Assembly: GCF_001375515.1 (NCBI RefSeq)
Contig: NZ_CTDX01000015.1
Location: 62,001 to 126,000, forward strand
Reading direction: 5' to 3'
Origin: Bacillus kwashiorkori
Lineage (GTDB): Bacteria; Bacillota; Bacilli; Bacillales; Caldibacillaceae
Length of the DNA stretch: 64,000 bases
Shown: positions 49,244-58,934 of the stretch, in pieces
How the letters are laid out: every line of letters begins with the position of its first letter
Position numbering within the stretch: position 1 is the stretch's first letter
Notes under the pieces: generated by a model
Databases searched by the model: none
What the model was told of the DNA's origin: nothing
The model's input: the letters and a program-made list of their open reading frames with translations, nothing else
Position numbers and translations under genes: made by a program

Positions 49244-51355
49244 TTATGATTTTAGTTCTTTCCTCGTCTTGTCTTTTTCAAGAAATACGATAATTCCTGG
49301 TAAAAGAATTCCCCTTATCAGAAATGTATCTAGTAAAATCCCAACCGCTACAATAAAGCCAAATACAAATAATAACTGGATAGGTTGGGTCATTAATACA
49401 GCGAACGTAGCAGCCAAAATTATTCCAGCAGAAGAAATAACTCCACCAGTATGGGCAACTGCAATTTCAACCGCTTTTTTTACCGGATGTTTTAACCTTT
49501 CCTCTTGGAACCTCGAAATTAACATAATGTTATAGTCGATCCCTAAGGCAACAAGAAAAACGAAGGCATATAGCGGTACTCGGTCACTGATTGATCCGAT
49601 TCCGAAGAAAATTTGACTTAAAAATGTTCCTAAACCTAATGCTGCCAAATAGGAAACTAATATGGTTCCCATCATGTAAATCGGCATTTTAACTGAACGG
49701 GTTAATACAATTAACATCAAGAAAATCAAAATGGTTTCCAATAAAACGATAACGATAATATCCCGGTTATTAATGGTTCGTTCATCTAGTTTAGTAGCAG
49801 TTTCACCTGCGAAAAATAACTTTCCGTTCAATTGCGTTTCTGAGACTAATTGCTCTTTTTTGTCGATGATAGACTGTAACGTATCGATTGTCGTTTTTTC
49901 ATAAGGGTTTTCAGTGAATGTAAGACTAAATTGGACGGCCTTTTGATCGTCGGAAATTCCATTCACTCGGACTTCATTTACTTTTGGTTGTTTTAATAGA
50001 ACAGATTGGATTTGATCGATGTCAGCCTTCGTAACCGTACCATTTGCTTCATATAATACCGTTGTTGGTGCTAAATCTCCCTTTTCAAATTTCTCCTCTA
50101 ATATTTCATAACCTACTCGTGAAGGCATATCTTTTGGAAAAGACTTCATCGTATCAAACTCATATTGAAGATTGACTAAATTGCTAGCAGATAAGATTAA
50201 AAATAAGCTAATAACAGTAACTGCAACCCCAGGCTTTCGAGTAACAAATTTACCAATTTTACTCCAAAAACCGTGCGACTCCTCATGAATATCTCCGACC
50301 TTAGGAATTTTTGGCCAAAAAGATTTTCTACCAAATAAAGTAAATAAGGCAGGAACTAATGTTATCGAAGCAATCATAATAACAACCATTGTAGTCCCAA
50401 AGGTAGGTGCGAAATTGCGGTAATCACCAAATTGGGCGAAAAATAAAACGAGCATGGCAGCTAGTACTGTTCCACCAGAAAAGAACACAGGCATTCCAGT
50501 TTCTTGCATCGCTAATTTCATTGCTTCAAATTTACTTTCCTGTCGCTTCAATTCTTCCCGGTACCGGGAAAAGACAAATAAGGAATAATCAATGACAGCT
50601 GCAAAAAGTAAAATGGTCATGATGGACAAAGTTTGATTACTTATAACTAAACCAGCTTTACCCATTATTCCGAGTACTTGCATAACTACTTCATAGACGA
50701 AAGCAGCAGCAATAAGCGGAATTAATGCTAGTAACGGTGAGCGATAAATAATAACTAATAAGATCAAAATTAAACCTACTGTTGAAAAAAGTAACACCAA
50801 ATCCGCTCGTGAAAAAAGATCCAATGTATCAGTTGCTATCCCTGCTGGACCAGTAATATAGAGAGATATGTCCTTATATTGGCCAGTAATTTTAGCAACT
50901 TCTTGTTGCGATGCTTTTAACTCTTTCGTCTCAAGTTTATCAGAAAATTGAAACGGTATAATGGCCGTCGTTTGATCTTCAGAAAAGAAACTACTAGCAG
51001 CTGGAGCAGGCAATTGGGCAAATGGGATTAACGGTTCTGCTCCGTTAATGTTACTATCGACAATTTGTTGATAAATCGTCTGCAAATTTTGCAGGTCTAG
51101 TTCTCCATCTTTAGCTTGAAAAACAAAAATTGCGGGAATTCCATTATTATCTGTAAAGTATTCATTGATTTTCTTTTGGGCGATAACAGACTGGACATCA
51201 TCAGGTAAAGAGTCAATACTTGATACTTCATAATCCTTTGCACTAGGAGCAAAGATTGCTAAACTTATTGTCAGGATAAGCCAAACAGATAGTGTTATTT
51301 TCATTCCTTTTTTTGTCGTAACCACATCAGTAATTTTTTGAAGTAATCTTTTCAT
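49244..51355 (-). CDS. MMPL/RND-family transporter
   Basis: A 703-residue YdfJ-like exporter with 12 helices in two homologous halves, each with a large extracytoplasmic domain. Conserved segments include AAVIDYSLFVFSRYREEL in half one and LVALGIDYNIMLISRFQEERL in half two, the duplicated GxDY motif with the proton-relay Asp. It probably exports lipids, drugs or toxic compounds using proton motive force. It is preceded by three phased operators and a TetR regulator gene. Confidence 0.93.
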   Translation of the reverse strand: MKRLLQKITDVVTTKKGMKITLSVWLILTISLAIFAPSAKDYEVSSIDSLPDDVQSVIAQKKINEYFTDNNGIPAIFVFQAKDGELDLQNLQTIYQQIVDSNINGAEPLIPFAQLPAPAASSFFSEDQTTAIIPFQFSDKLETKELKASQQEVAKITGQYKDISLYITGPAGIATDTLDLFSRADLVLLFSTVGLILILLVIIYRSPLLALIPLIAAAFVYEVVMQVLGIMGKAGLVISNQTLSIMTILLFAAVIDYSLFVFSRYREELKRQESKFEAMKLAMQETGMPVFFSGGTVLAAMLVLFFAQFGDYRNFAPTFGTTMVVIMIASITLVPALFTLFGRKSFWPKIPKVGDIHEESHGFWSKIGKFVTRKPGVAVTVISLFLILSASNLVNLQYEFDTMKSFPKDMPSRVGYEILEEKFEKGDLAPTTVLYEANGTVTKADIDQIQSVLLKQPKVNEVRVNGISDDQKAVQFSLTFTENPYEKTTIDTLQSIIDKKEQLVSETQLNGKLFFAGETATKLDERTINNRDIIVIVLLETILIFLMLIVLTRSVKMPIYMMGTILVSYLAALGLGTFLSQIFFGIGSISDRVPLYAFVFLVALGIDYNIMLISRFQEERLKHPVKKAVEIAVAHTGGVISSAGIILAATFAVLMTQPIQLLFVFGFIVAVGILLDTFLIRGILLPGIIVFLEKDKTRKELKS

Positions 51356-51472
51356 AATTTCCCCTCACATTGGTTATTTTTTTACACGCAGCCGTGGAAA
51401 AGTGAACATTTACAAGTAACAGAAATAGTTGGTTTTACAAACATCCTCAATAAAAAACTATGCTAATTGAAA

Positions 51473-51553
51473 GTGACACATTTGTAACTTTCGGTAAAAA
51501 ATTATTGACAGTTATGTCACTATTATTATCTTGAAAAGTAACACACATGTCAA
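51473..51553 (-). promoter_or_regulatory. Promoter of the MMPL gene with three phased palindromes
   Basis: On the minus strand TTGACA (complement 51548-51553), 17 bases, GATAAT (complement 51525-51530) form a sigma-A promoter. Three sites of the form GTNACA-N4-TGTNAC lie at 51473-51488, 51505-51520 and 51538-51553 with centres 32 and 33 bases apart. They overlap the -35, the start site and the early leader. This is the expected target of the adjacent TetR protein. Confidence 0.8.
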
Positions 51554-52129
51554 TTAATTGTTATTAGAAATTCCATCTAAAATAATTTCTTTAATGGAAT
51601 TAATCCATAAATCACGAGAAATGTGAAAATGATTAGGGATGGCAATCGTTTGAAAGATAAAACCTAAGATTAATGCGTTTGGTATGGAGGGCTTTACTTT
51701 ACTCGTTTTCTTGCCAAGTTGAATAAACTCATCTAGTTGATGATACATTTTAATATGCAGTTGATCTAGTTCCTTTTTCTTCGTGGTAATTCGCTTGTCT
51801 CTAGTATTAGAGATTCGCTGACCAATTGCAATTATTTGATGAATATTAGCATTTTGAAAAATGAGGTCAATAAGATAGTTAAATTTTTCATGGAAGTTTT
51901 TGCACTGAGTGATTTCATTCAAGTCTACTAAGAAGTTTTTCATTTCTTGGAGCATAAATTCAACAATTAATTCATCCTTATTATCAAAGTATTTATAAAT
52001 AGCTCCTCGAGAAACTTCCAATCTTTCAGCTAATATACCAAAAGTGAACCCGTCATAACCATTTTCAAGCAGAATTTGCTTAGTTTCCTGAAATAATTCT
52101 TTCGTTGTAAATTTTTTTTCGCGTGCCAT
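51554..52129 (-). CDS. TetR/AcrR-family regulator of the MMPL exporter
   Basis: A 191-residue repressor. The HTH is YDGFTFGILAERLEVSRGAIYKYFDNKDELIVEFML. The C-terminal ligand domain is divergent. It lies upstream of and in the same direction as the MMPL gene, and the intervening 200 bases contain three copies of a palindromic operator, so it most probably represses the exporter. Its own promoter region (52130-52300) shows no similar palindrome. Confidence 0.9.
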   Translation of the reverse strand: MAREKKFTTKELFQETKQILLENGYDGFTFGILAERLEVSRGAIYKYFDNKDELIVEFMLQEMKNFLVDLNEITQCKNFHEKFNYLIDLIFQNANIHQIIAIGQRISNTRDKRITTKKKELDQLHIKMYHQLDEFIQLGKKTSKVKPSIPNALILGFIFQTIAIPNHFHISRDLWINSIKEIILDGISNNN

Positions 52130-52409
52130 GTAGTATTCACCTCAAGGATTATTATAGTCTAGCTAATAAGAGAAATAAAGAGGACTGCCCTTAGTTAGTT
52201 TTACTTATAGCATATCTCTCATAATGTAACTATCGTTTTTAGATGTTTCCTATAGGTGGAAACTACTATAATTATTAAGCAATCCTCTATTACTAGTTTT
52301 ATTACTTAATAGATTAGAACATTTTTACAAGATTCATATAAAGACCTAAGCCAAGCTCTCTCCACTTGAATAGAGTAATACTGTATCAAAAAGAAAGGAG
52401 GAAATGGAT
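52130..52409. other. Divergent promoter interval
   Basis: About 280 bases between the TetR gene (minus) and a small plus-strand gene. AAAGGAGG near 52394-52401 is the ribosome site of the latter. No operator-like palindrome was noted. Confidence 0.45.
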
Positions 52410-52604
52410 GTGGGTCAGTATTGTAGAATATTAGCAAATACTCCACCGGATTATGTGGTGAATCGTGTTTATTTGGATGGTACTTCTTTTGCTGTAACTC
52501 GTTTTATTAACTATGATCGTTCAACTGGCTTAGCGTATTTTTGGAACGGTAATTCCGTAGTTTCCGTATATTGCAGAGACATTACTGCGATTGACTGGTT
52601 TTAA
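52410..52604 (+). CDS. Small hypothetical protein
   Basis: A 64-residue protein. GTG 52410 is 8 bases after AAGGAGG; ATG 52404 is too close. It is rich in Tyr, Asn and aromatic residues (YCRILANTPPDYVVNRVYLDG...FFNYDR-like, SVYCRDITAIDWF), which fits a small beta-barrel or a coat-type protein. Two Cys. No family recognised. Confidence 0.6.
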   Translation: MGQYCRILANTPPDYVVNRVYLDGTSFAVTRFINYDRSTGLAYFWNGNSVVSVYCRDITAIDWF

Positions 52605-52640
52605 TAGGTAGTACAGGATGGATGGACGTTTAATAAAAGG

Positions 52641-52680
52641 GTTCAGTCCCCACAGTTCTAATTGTGGGAGCTGAACCCGT
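52641..52680. terminator. Bidirectional terminator
   Basis: GGGTTCAGTCCCCACA and TGTGGGAGCTGAACCC form a stem with one bulge and an 8-base loop, flanked by T/A runs. It separates the convergent small gene and SafE gene and overlaps the end of the latter. Confidence 0.8.
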
Positions 52681-53548
52681 TTCTTTTACGGCTTTTTTTT
52701 ACTTGCATGATTGTGTAAGTGACAGCAAGGGCCCATAGAATTATGAGGATAGAATAGACAAAGATGGAGATAGAAAAGGTGGCATCTAACGCAATAAGTA
52801 GAGTGCGAATATTAGTAATGATAATTACACCACCGACTAGTGTACCTAATAGATTTGTAGGAATGATTTTTACGAGCCATGCAGCAATCGGGGCAGCTAT
52901 TAGCCCTCCAATCATTAACGCTATGACCCACTGCCAATGAATTTGCGACCACCCTAAAGTAAGTAAAAAGCCTAATGTTGAGGCAACAGCAATAGCGAAT
53001 TCACTCGTATCAACGGAACCAATAACTTTTCTTGGTTCCATTTTTTTACTTGTTAGTAAAACTGGAGTAGCAATTGGCCCCCAGCCACCGCCTCCGGTAG
53101 CATCTAAAAAACCGGCAAAAAAACCTAGAGATAAGTATTGTTTCTTTGACCATTTTTTATTGACCATTTTTTCTGCCGGATTAAATTTAAAGAGAAATCG
53201 GTAAAGGACATACACTCCTAGTAATAGTAAAAAGCCAGATATGAACGGCTTTATCACGTCGCCAGGAATGCTACTTAAAAAACATGCACCGAGAAATGCT
53301 CCAACCGAACCAGGAATAATTAGTCTGCGGACAACTTGTTTGTCAACATTTCCAAACCGAATATGGGATATGCCAGATGCAGCTGTAGTAACGACCTCTG
53401 CCAAATGAACGGAGGCGGAAGCGACGGCAGGTGCAATTCCGAACAGTAGCAGTAAGGATGTGGAAGTGACCCCATACGCCATCCCTAAAGCTCCATCAAC
53501 AAGTTGTGCCACAAGTCCGATAAAAGCGAGAACAATGAGCTTCTTCAA
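52658..53548 (-). CDS. TauE/SafE-family membrane permease
   Basis: A 296-residue membrane protein with eight to nine helices. The duplicated TauE/SafE signature reads LVDGALGMAYGVTSTSLLLLFGI and LGFFAGFLDATGGGGWGPIATPVLL, with SVDTSEFAIAVAS. The family exports sulfite, sulfonates or other small organic anions. It is monocistronic; the start has a GGGGAG site on the minus strand. It is divergent from the amino-acid oxidase gene. Confidence 0.9.
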   Translation of the reverse strand: MKKLIVLAFIGLVAQLVDGALGMAYGVTSTSLLLLFGIAPAVASASVHLAEVVTTAASGISHIRFGNVDKQVVRRLIIPGSVGAFLGACFLSSIPGDVIKPFISGFLLLLGVYVLYRFLFKFNPAEKMVNKKWSKKQYLSLGFFAGFLDATGGGGWGPIATPVLLTSKKMEPRKVIGSVDTSEFAIAVASTLGFLLTLGWSQIHWQWVIALMIGGLIAAPIAAWLVKIIPTNLLGTLVGGVIIITNIRTLLIALDATFSISIFVYSILIILWALAVTYTIMQVKKSRKRNGFSSHN

Positions 53549-53633
53549 AACGAAACACTCCCCTATAAAGAATCAACTACTTGATCGGTCAACAACAAAA
53601 ATACAGTTACTAACCTAAAATATGTAGCAACCA

Positions 53634-53700
53634 CCAATTGGGTTCATACCTAAAAAAATCTCTCAGGGGGAAAGACCCATCCAATTGTTGGAGACAGATT
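53634..53700 (+). promoter_or_regulatory. Possible decayed glycine-riboswitch-like leader
   Basis: ATCTCTCAGG-GGG-AAAGAC (53668-53685) resembles the conserved 3' part of a glycine riboswitch aptamer (ATCTCTCAGG-CAAAAGGAC). It lies in the leader of a glycine/D-amino-acid oxidase-like gene. The 5' part (GGAGAG...CGCCGAAGG) is absent. Flanking CCAATTGGGT and ACCCATCCAATTG could pair as a P1-like stem. It may be a deletion derivative, or coincidence. Confidence 0.3.
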
Positions 53701-53740
53701 CAGTGTGTTAAAATAAATTTTAGTGAAGGGAGGCTGTCTG

Positions 53741-54841
53741 ATGAGTCGTTATGCTGTGATTGGTGCAGGGGTATTAGGTGCTGCAACAGCTTACCACTTA
53801 GCAAAAACCGGAAAAAATGTTATAGTCATTGATCAACCAAAACTTGGACAGGCCACGGATGCGGCTGCAGGAGTAATTGCTCCCTGGATCAATAAACGGA
53901 GGAACAAAGCGTGGTATATGTTAGCAAAAACTGGTGCAGCCTATTACCCGTCGCTGATTAATGAGCTAAAATTGATTGGTGTAGAAAATACCGGTTATAA
54001 AAAGGTTGGTGCCATCTATTTGCAACCAACAATGGAAAAAGTCGAACAACTAAAGACACTTGCACTATCTAGAAAAATGGATGCTCCTGAAATTGGAGAA
54101 GTTAAAATATTATCAGCTACAGAAACAACCGATTATCACCCACTAGTGGAAGCTAAAATGCCTGCCCTTTATGTAAGTGGAGCTGCGCAAGTGAATGGAA
54201 GAAATTTACGAGAATCATTACTACAAGGGGCAAAAAAGTTTGGGGCTACCGTTGTCTATGGTTGGGCTAAAATGATTGATCAACATACGATAAAAGCGGA
54301 TGAAACGTATTATGAAGTAGAAAAACTAATTGTTACTGCCGGAGCTTGGGCAAAAGAAATTTTACAACCACTAGGAATAGACGTAAAAATCAGCTCACAA
54401 AAAGGGCAAATACTTCATCTCCAAATGAAAAACCAACTAACTGGAGAGTTTCCAGTTTTATTGCCTGCGAATAATCAATATATTTTAACGTTTGCCAATA
54501 GTGAGCTAGTAATAGGATCAACCAACGAGGATAATCAACATTTCAACATAGAAGTTACTGTGGCAGGGATTTATGAAATCTTACATAAAGCTATCCAAGT
54601 TGCGCCAAAACTATTGCATGCAACATTTTTGGAAGCGCGTGTTGGTTTTAGGCCACATACCCCGCAATATCTGCCTGTTATTGGTCAATTGCCACATTAT
54701 CCAAATATTTATTTTGCTAATGGGCTAGGTGCCTCTGGATTAACAATAGGTCCTTATTTTGGGGAACAACTAGCAAAACTAGCTAGCAATCAGCTACTAG
54801 ATATAGACGTATCATTATATAGTGTTCACAATGCTTTTTAA
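53741..54841 (+). CDS. FAD-dependent amino-acid/glycine oxidase-like protein
   Basis: A 366-residue DAO-family flavoprotein. The dinucleotide motif is [15 protein letters not shown], with [36 protein letters not shown] at the C-terminal FAD site, as in glycine oxidase (ThiO), sarcosine oxidase and DadA-like enzymes. It oxidises a small amine or amino acid, substrate not certain. ATG 53741 is 10 bases after AGGGAGG. The leader contains a riboswitch-like fragment. The next gene starts 19 bases later, so an operon is likely. Confidence 0.85.
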   Translation: MSRYAVIGAGVLGAATAYHLAKTGKNVIVIDQPKLGQATDAAAGVIAPWINKRRNKAWYMLAKTGAAYYPSLINELKLIGVENTGYKKVGAIYLQPTMEKVEQLKTLALSRKMDAPEIGEVKILSATETTDYHPLVEAKMPALYVSGAAQVNGRNLRESLLQGAKKFGATVVYGWAKMIDQHTIKADETYYEVEKLIVTAGAWAKEILQPLGIDVKISSQKGQILHLQMKNQLTGEFPVLLPANNQYILTFANSELVIGSTNEDNQHFNIEVTVAGIYEILHKAIQVAPKLLHATFLEARVGFRPHTPQYLPVIGQLPHYPNIYFANGLGASGLTIGPYFGEQLAKLASNQLLDIDVSLYSVHNAF

Positions 54842-54860
54842 AAGGAGGAGGGTTCCAAAT

Positions 54861-55337
54861 ATGTCAGTAAAAACAAATGCCATGCGAATATTAGAACGCC
54901 AAAAAATTGATTATCAAGTGCTAACCTATTCGACAGTCGATGGAAAAATTGACGGAATAGCGGTAGCAAACAAAATAAATCGTCCGATTGAAACAGTATA
55001 TAAAACGTTAGTAACCCACCATCTACAGGACTTGTACGTATTTATTATTCCTGTGGAAGAGGAACTCGATTTAAAAAAGGCAGCGCGTGTTAGTGGGACA
55101 AAAAAATTAGAAATGCTACCGATGAAGGAGTTACAAAAATGGACTGGATATATTCGTGGTGGTTGCTCGCCTATCGGGATGAAAAAATTGTTTCCGACAT
55201 ATATCGACGAAAGCGCAGAAACATTACCACTAATTGTTATTAGTGCAGGAAAAATAGGATATCAAGTCGAAATTCAGCCACAAATGTTAGCAAAAGTAGT
55301 TCGCGCACAATTTGCTGATATCATTAGGGCTGATTAA
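54861..55337 (+). CDS. ybaK: YbaK/EbsC-type aminoacyl-tRNA deacylase
   Basis: A 158-residue Cys-tRNA(Pro)/aminoacyl deacylase-like protein that clears mischarged tRNA. ATG 54861 follows AAAGGAGGAGG; the earlier ATG 54822 lies within the previous gene. Family blocks are [50 protein letters not shown] and [14 protein letters not shown]. The active-site Lys and Gly residues are present. Confidence 0.92.
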   Translation: MSVKTNAMRILERQKIDYQVLTYSTVDGKIDGIAVANKINRPIETVYKTLVTHHLQDLYVFIIPVEEELDLKKAARVSGTKKLEMLPMKELQKWTGYIRGGCSPIGMKKLFPTYIDESAETLPLIVISAGKIGYQVEIQPQMLAKVVRAQFADIIRAD

Positions 55338-55569
55338 TCTCATTAAAATTACAAATAAACTGCGGAATTCATGTGCGGTATAAGAAAAACAATCATCCCT
55401 TGAAGTGTCCATGGAGCTAAACGTCAAAACAATTAGTATAATAGTATAAAATCACACATACTGGAAAATACATCCGACGAATTGCGAAAACGAAAGCATG
55501 TTACTAATACTGCCGAGGACCCAATACGAACACTATCCAGCCGCATTAACACGGTACAACTACTCGCTA

Positions 55570-56172
55570 TCAATCATCTCCAGGTTCATCTTGACTTCTA
55601 CCAACAATCCCATAAAAAAACAATTTAGTTAACTCCTCTGTATAAGGTAGCAATTGACTTGCTACTTCTTCTTTTTGCATAAACTCTGTAAACATTTGCA
55701 TAAAAATTAGAATCGCCTCAACAGAAATAGTTGAATCGACAATTCCTTGTTGTTTTCCCTCATTAAAAAAGGCAACCAACATTGGTAGTGCTTCATTCTC
55801 ATATATTTCACTGATATAGCTTTGACCGCTGGCATAATCCTTCATCAAGTCTTGAAAAAACTTTTCATTTAACCCGTAAGAAATTTGTGTTTTTCCAAAC
55901 ATGATTCGTTTCAACTTCTTTGAAAATGGCAAGTCGCTTTGTAATAACCGCTTTTGTTCCTGCCAAATTTGATCAACATAATATTTAAAAACTTCCTGCA
56001 CTAGATTATCTTTACTTTCAAAATAATTATAAATAGTAACTTGAGAAACAGTTGCATTTTTTGCTATTTCAGCGATGGAGACTTTTTGCACACCATATTC
56101 CATAAAAAGCTGTAATGCCGCATCTAGAATATTTTGTTTTTTCATCTCTCTCCTACGCGCAAAACCGTCCAT
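55570..56172 (-). CDS. TetR/AcrR-family regulator
   Basis: A 200-residue repressor. ATG 56172 has GAGGTGAAAG just upstream; GTG 56181 lies in that site. The HTH is VQKVSIAEIAKNATVSQVTIYNYFESKDNLVQEVF. It is divergent from an ABC exporter operon that it probably controls; the shared interval contains two direct copies of TATTTCAAAAC. Confidence 0.9.
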   Translation of the reverse strand: MDGFARRREMKKQNILDAALQLFMEYGVQKVSIAEIAKNATVSQVTIYNYFESKDNLVQEVFKYYVDQIWQEQKRLLQSDLPFSKKLKRIMFGKTQISYGLNEKFFQDLMKDYASGQSYISEIYENEALPMLVAFFNEGKQQGIVDSTISVEAILIFMQMFTEFMQKEEVASQLLPYTEELTKLFFYGIVGRSQDEPGDD

Positions 56173-56225
56173 ATCTTTCACCTCAACTATAGTTTAATAA
56201 AATTTATGAAATAAAACAAATAAAA

Positions 56226-56297
56226 TATTTCAAAACGGGTTGCGCTTACATCCGTTTTTATATATTATGAACTATAAGGATATATATATTTCAAAAC
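56226..56297. promoter_or_regulatory. Direct repeats in the TetR/ABC divergent promoter
   Basis: TATTTCAAAAC occurs at 56226-56236 and 56287-56297, 61 bases apart, between the divergent TetR and ABC genes. They may be half-operators for the regulator. There is also a TATATAT-rich segment that could be the -10 of the ABC operon. Confidence 0.45.
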
Positions 56298-56327
56298 TTA
56301 AATTCCTTGAATAAGAGGTGACTGTGT

Positions 56328-57242
56328 ATGACTGTAGTGAAAATCGATAACTTAACAAAAAGGTTTGGCAATTTTTATGCCTTAAATGGGGTAAACATGG
56401 AAGTGAAAGAAGGGGAGATTTTTGGTTTTATTGGACCGAATGGTGCTGGAAAGTCCACTACTATTCGTATTTTACTCGGGTTATTAAGGGCTACTTCAGG
56501 AGAGGCAACAATATTTGGAATGGATGTATGGCAGCAGGCAGTGAAAATTCATGAGAGAATTGCATACGTACCAGGAGATGTGAATTTATGGCCAAATTTA
56601 ACAGGAGGAGAAGTAATTGATTTATTTATAAAATTGCGTGGTGGGAACATAAATAAACATCGTCGAAACGATTTGTTGGAAAAGTTTGATTTAGATCCGT
56701 CAAAAAAATGCCGGACGTATTCAAAAGGGAATAGACAAAAAGTAGCTTTAGTAGCAGCTTTTGCAGCAGATGCTGATTTATATATTTTAGATGAACCGAC
56801 ATCTGGTTTAGATCCATTGATGGAACAAATTTTTCAAGACTGTGTAAAGGATGCGAAAAATGAAGGGAAAAGTGTTCTCCTTTCGAGTCACATTTTATCG
56901 GAAGTGGAAAAGTTATGTGATCGGGTCGGTATTATAAAGGAAGGAGAAATAATTGAAACAGGGAGTTTAGCACAACTGCGTCACTTAACACGTACACACA
57001 TTTCCGTCGAAACAGAAGAACCAATTACTGCTATTTACGAAATGAAAGGTGTTCATGAAGTGAAACAAATAGCAAACAGACTTTCATTTCAAGTAGATGC
57101 AGAAGAGTTGAGTAATATTATGAAATATATTGCTCCGTATGGGATAGTAAAACTGGAAAATCGCCCTCCAACATTAGAGGATTTGTTTATGCGTCATTAT
57201 GAAAAAGAACACGAACTGTCTGGAGGTCATTTTCATGACTAA
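56328..57242 (+). CDS. ABC transporter ATP-binding protein
   Basis: A 304-residue ABC-2 ATPase with Walker A GPNGAGKSTT, signature YSKGNRQKVALVAAF, Walker B LYILDEPTSGLDP and switch His in SSHILSEVE. A C-terminal regulatory extension is present. Start ATG 56328 follows AAGAGGTGA. It overlaps the permease gene by 8 bases and belongs to the drug-exporter (TnrB/EcsA-like) group. Confidence 0.92.
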   Translation: MTVVKIDNLTKRFGNFYALNGVNMEVKEGEIFGFIGPNGAGKSTTIRILLGLLRATSGEATIFGMDVWQQAVKIHERIAYVPGDVNLWPNLTGGEVIDLFIKLRGGNINKHRRNDLLEKFDLDPSKKCRTYSKGNRQKVALVAAFAADADLYILDEPTSGLDPLMEQIFQDCVKDAKNEGKSVLLSSHILSEVEKLCDRVGIIKEGEIIETGSLAQLRHLTRTHISVETEEPITAIYEMKGVHEVKQIANRLSFQVDAEELSNIMKYIAPYGIVKLENRPPTLEDLFMRHYEKEHELSGGHFHD

Positions 57243-58836
57243 GGGGATGTTCAAAAATAGTAGACTGTTATTTTTATCGATAGTAAAAAGGGAAAAAATC
57301 CAAAGTGTTTTTTGGTTAATAGGGTTCACCTTTTTTACTGTCATTGTTCCAGTCGCACTAAATGAACTTTACCCTACGCAACAAGACCGGGATGCCTTTG
57401 CTGAAACAATGGAAAATCCTGCAATGATTGCAATGGCTGGTAAAGCAGATTTAAGTAATTATACGATTGGAATAATGACAGCTCATCAAATGCTACTTTT
57501 TACTGCTATTTTAGTAGGGATTATGAGTATTTTTCTCGTTACAAGAAATACACGAGGTTCAGAAGAAGACGGTCGCTTAGAATTAATAAGTTCTTTACCT
57601 GTTGGAAGGCTAGCAAACCTTCATGCTACTAGCCTAGCCGTTATTGCTGTCAATTTTATTTTGGCAATAGTAATATCAGTAAGTTTATCCAGTTTAAAAA
57701 TAGCAACAGTTGACTTTCCTGGGTCTTTATTATACGGAACTTCACTAGCTGCAACAGGAATTTTTTTCGCCAGTATTGCAGCCCTATTTGCCCAAATTAC
57801 TGTAACATCAAGAGGAGCTAATAGTTATGGAATTGCAGTACTTTTATTCTCCTATTTAATTAGAGCAATTGGCGATGTAAGCAATGAAACTGTTTCTGCA
57901 ATATCCCCATTAGGTTGGCTCACAAAAACAGAAGTTTATGGGGAAAACAATTGGTGGCCAGTTATTTTACTATTTCTTTCAGCTACGATAGTTTTTCTAT
58001 TCGCGTCTTATTTAAATGTGAGAAGGGATCACCAGTCAGGTCTTTTAAAAGTAAAATCTGGAAAACGACACGCTAGTAAATTTTTACGAACACCTGTCGG
58101 ATTAGTAGTAAGGTTACAAAGAACGGCAATTATTTCGTGGGCTATCGGTATGCTCATTTTAGGGGCGTCTTATGGATCTGTTTTAGGAGATTTAGAAAGT
58201 TTCTTTGAAGGTAGTGATATTTTACAACAGTTCCTAATAAATAATGAAAATTATTCGTTAGTAGAGCAGTTTTTACCAATGTTAGCTTTTGTTCTTGCCA
58301 TTATTGCTGCTATCCCGCCGATACAAATGATGCTCCGATTATTGGGGGAAGAGAAAAAGAACAGAATGGAACACCTATTAGGGCGTGCAGTCTCTAGACA
58401 AAGGTTGTTTCTCACGTATTTTATCGCTGCTATTATAAATGCATATATTATGTTATCCCTTTCGGCAATTGGATTATGGTCATTAGGTGCCTTATCTATC
58501 GCGGGAGGATGGAGTTTTTCGACTGTATATGGTGCAACAATTATATATTTTCCTGCAATAGTAGTACTTGTTGCCATTACTAGTTTATTAATCGGCTGGT
58601 TGCCAAAATATAGCCAGTTAATTTGGTTAATCGTTATTTACACCTTTATCGTTGTATATTTAGGTGGGTTGCTTCAATTACCAGATTGGGTCGAACGATT
58701 GACTCCATTCGGTTACGTTCCAGAACTTCCGATTGAAGAAGTAAATTATTGGTTGCAATTTTTATTAGTTATTACCGCCTGTATGATAACATTCATTAGT
58801 ATCATTGGGTATCGAAAGCGAGATATTCAAAGTTAG
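57235..58836 (+). CDS. ABC-2 exporter permease (TnrB3/COG3559 type)
   Basis: A 533-residue permease with about 12 helices, twice the usual length, as in exporters of polyketide antibiotics. ATG 57235 follows CTGGAGG by about 8 bases; the ORF extends upstream without a site. It has two repeated blocks, G(S)EEDGRLELISSLPVGRL and EEKKNRMEHLLGRAVSRQRL, marking two homologous halves. It works with the preceding ATPase, probably in drug or bacteriocin resistance under TetR control. Confidence 0.9.
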   Translation: MTKGMFKNSRLLFLSIVKREKIQSVFWLIGFTFFTVIVPVALNELYPTQQDRDAFAETMENPAMIAMAGKADLSNYTIGIMTAHQMLLFTAILVGIMSIFLVTRNTRGSEEDGRLELISSLPVGRLANLHATSLAVIAVNFILAIVISVSLSSLKIATVDFPGSLLYGTSLAATGIFFASIAALFAQITVTSRGANSYGIAVLLFSYLIRAIGDVSNETVSAISPLGWLTKTEVYGENNWWPVILLFLSATIVFLFASYLNVRRDHQSGLLKVKSGKRHASKFLRTPVGLVVRLQRTAIISWAIGMLILGASYGSVLGDLESFFEGSDILQQFLINNENYSLVEQFLPMLAFVLAIIAAIPPIQMMLRLLGEEKKNRMEHLLGRAVSRQRLFLTYFIAAIINAYIMLSLSAIGLWSLGALSIAGGWSFSTVYGATIIYFPAIVVLVAITSLLIGWLPKYSQLIWLIVIYTFIVVYLGGLLQLPDWVERLTPFGYVPELPIEEVNYWLQFLLVITACMITFISIIGYRKRDIQS

Positions 58837-58868
58837 AGATAAAGGAAAGAAAGCTGAAAATCAGCAGT

Positions 58869-58896
58869 AAGCGGCGTAATTATCTATACGCCGCTT
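58869..58896. terminator. Bidirectional terminator-like hairpin
   Basis: AAGCGGCGTA (58869-58878) pairs perfectly with TACGCCGCTT (58887-58896) around an 8-base loop, between convergent genes. T runs are weak, so termination may be partial. Confidence 0.7.
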
Positions 58897-58934
58897 GTAC
58901 TAGTGTTTGAAAAATCCTCTACAGTAAAGTTTTG

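Noticed and set aside
53581-53592. TTGATCGGTCAA as an FNR-type box
   Set aside because: The half-sites are only two bases too close: total length 12 instead of 14, so it does not fit TTGAT-N4-ATCAA.
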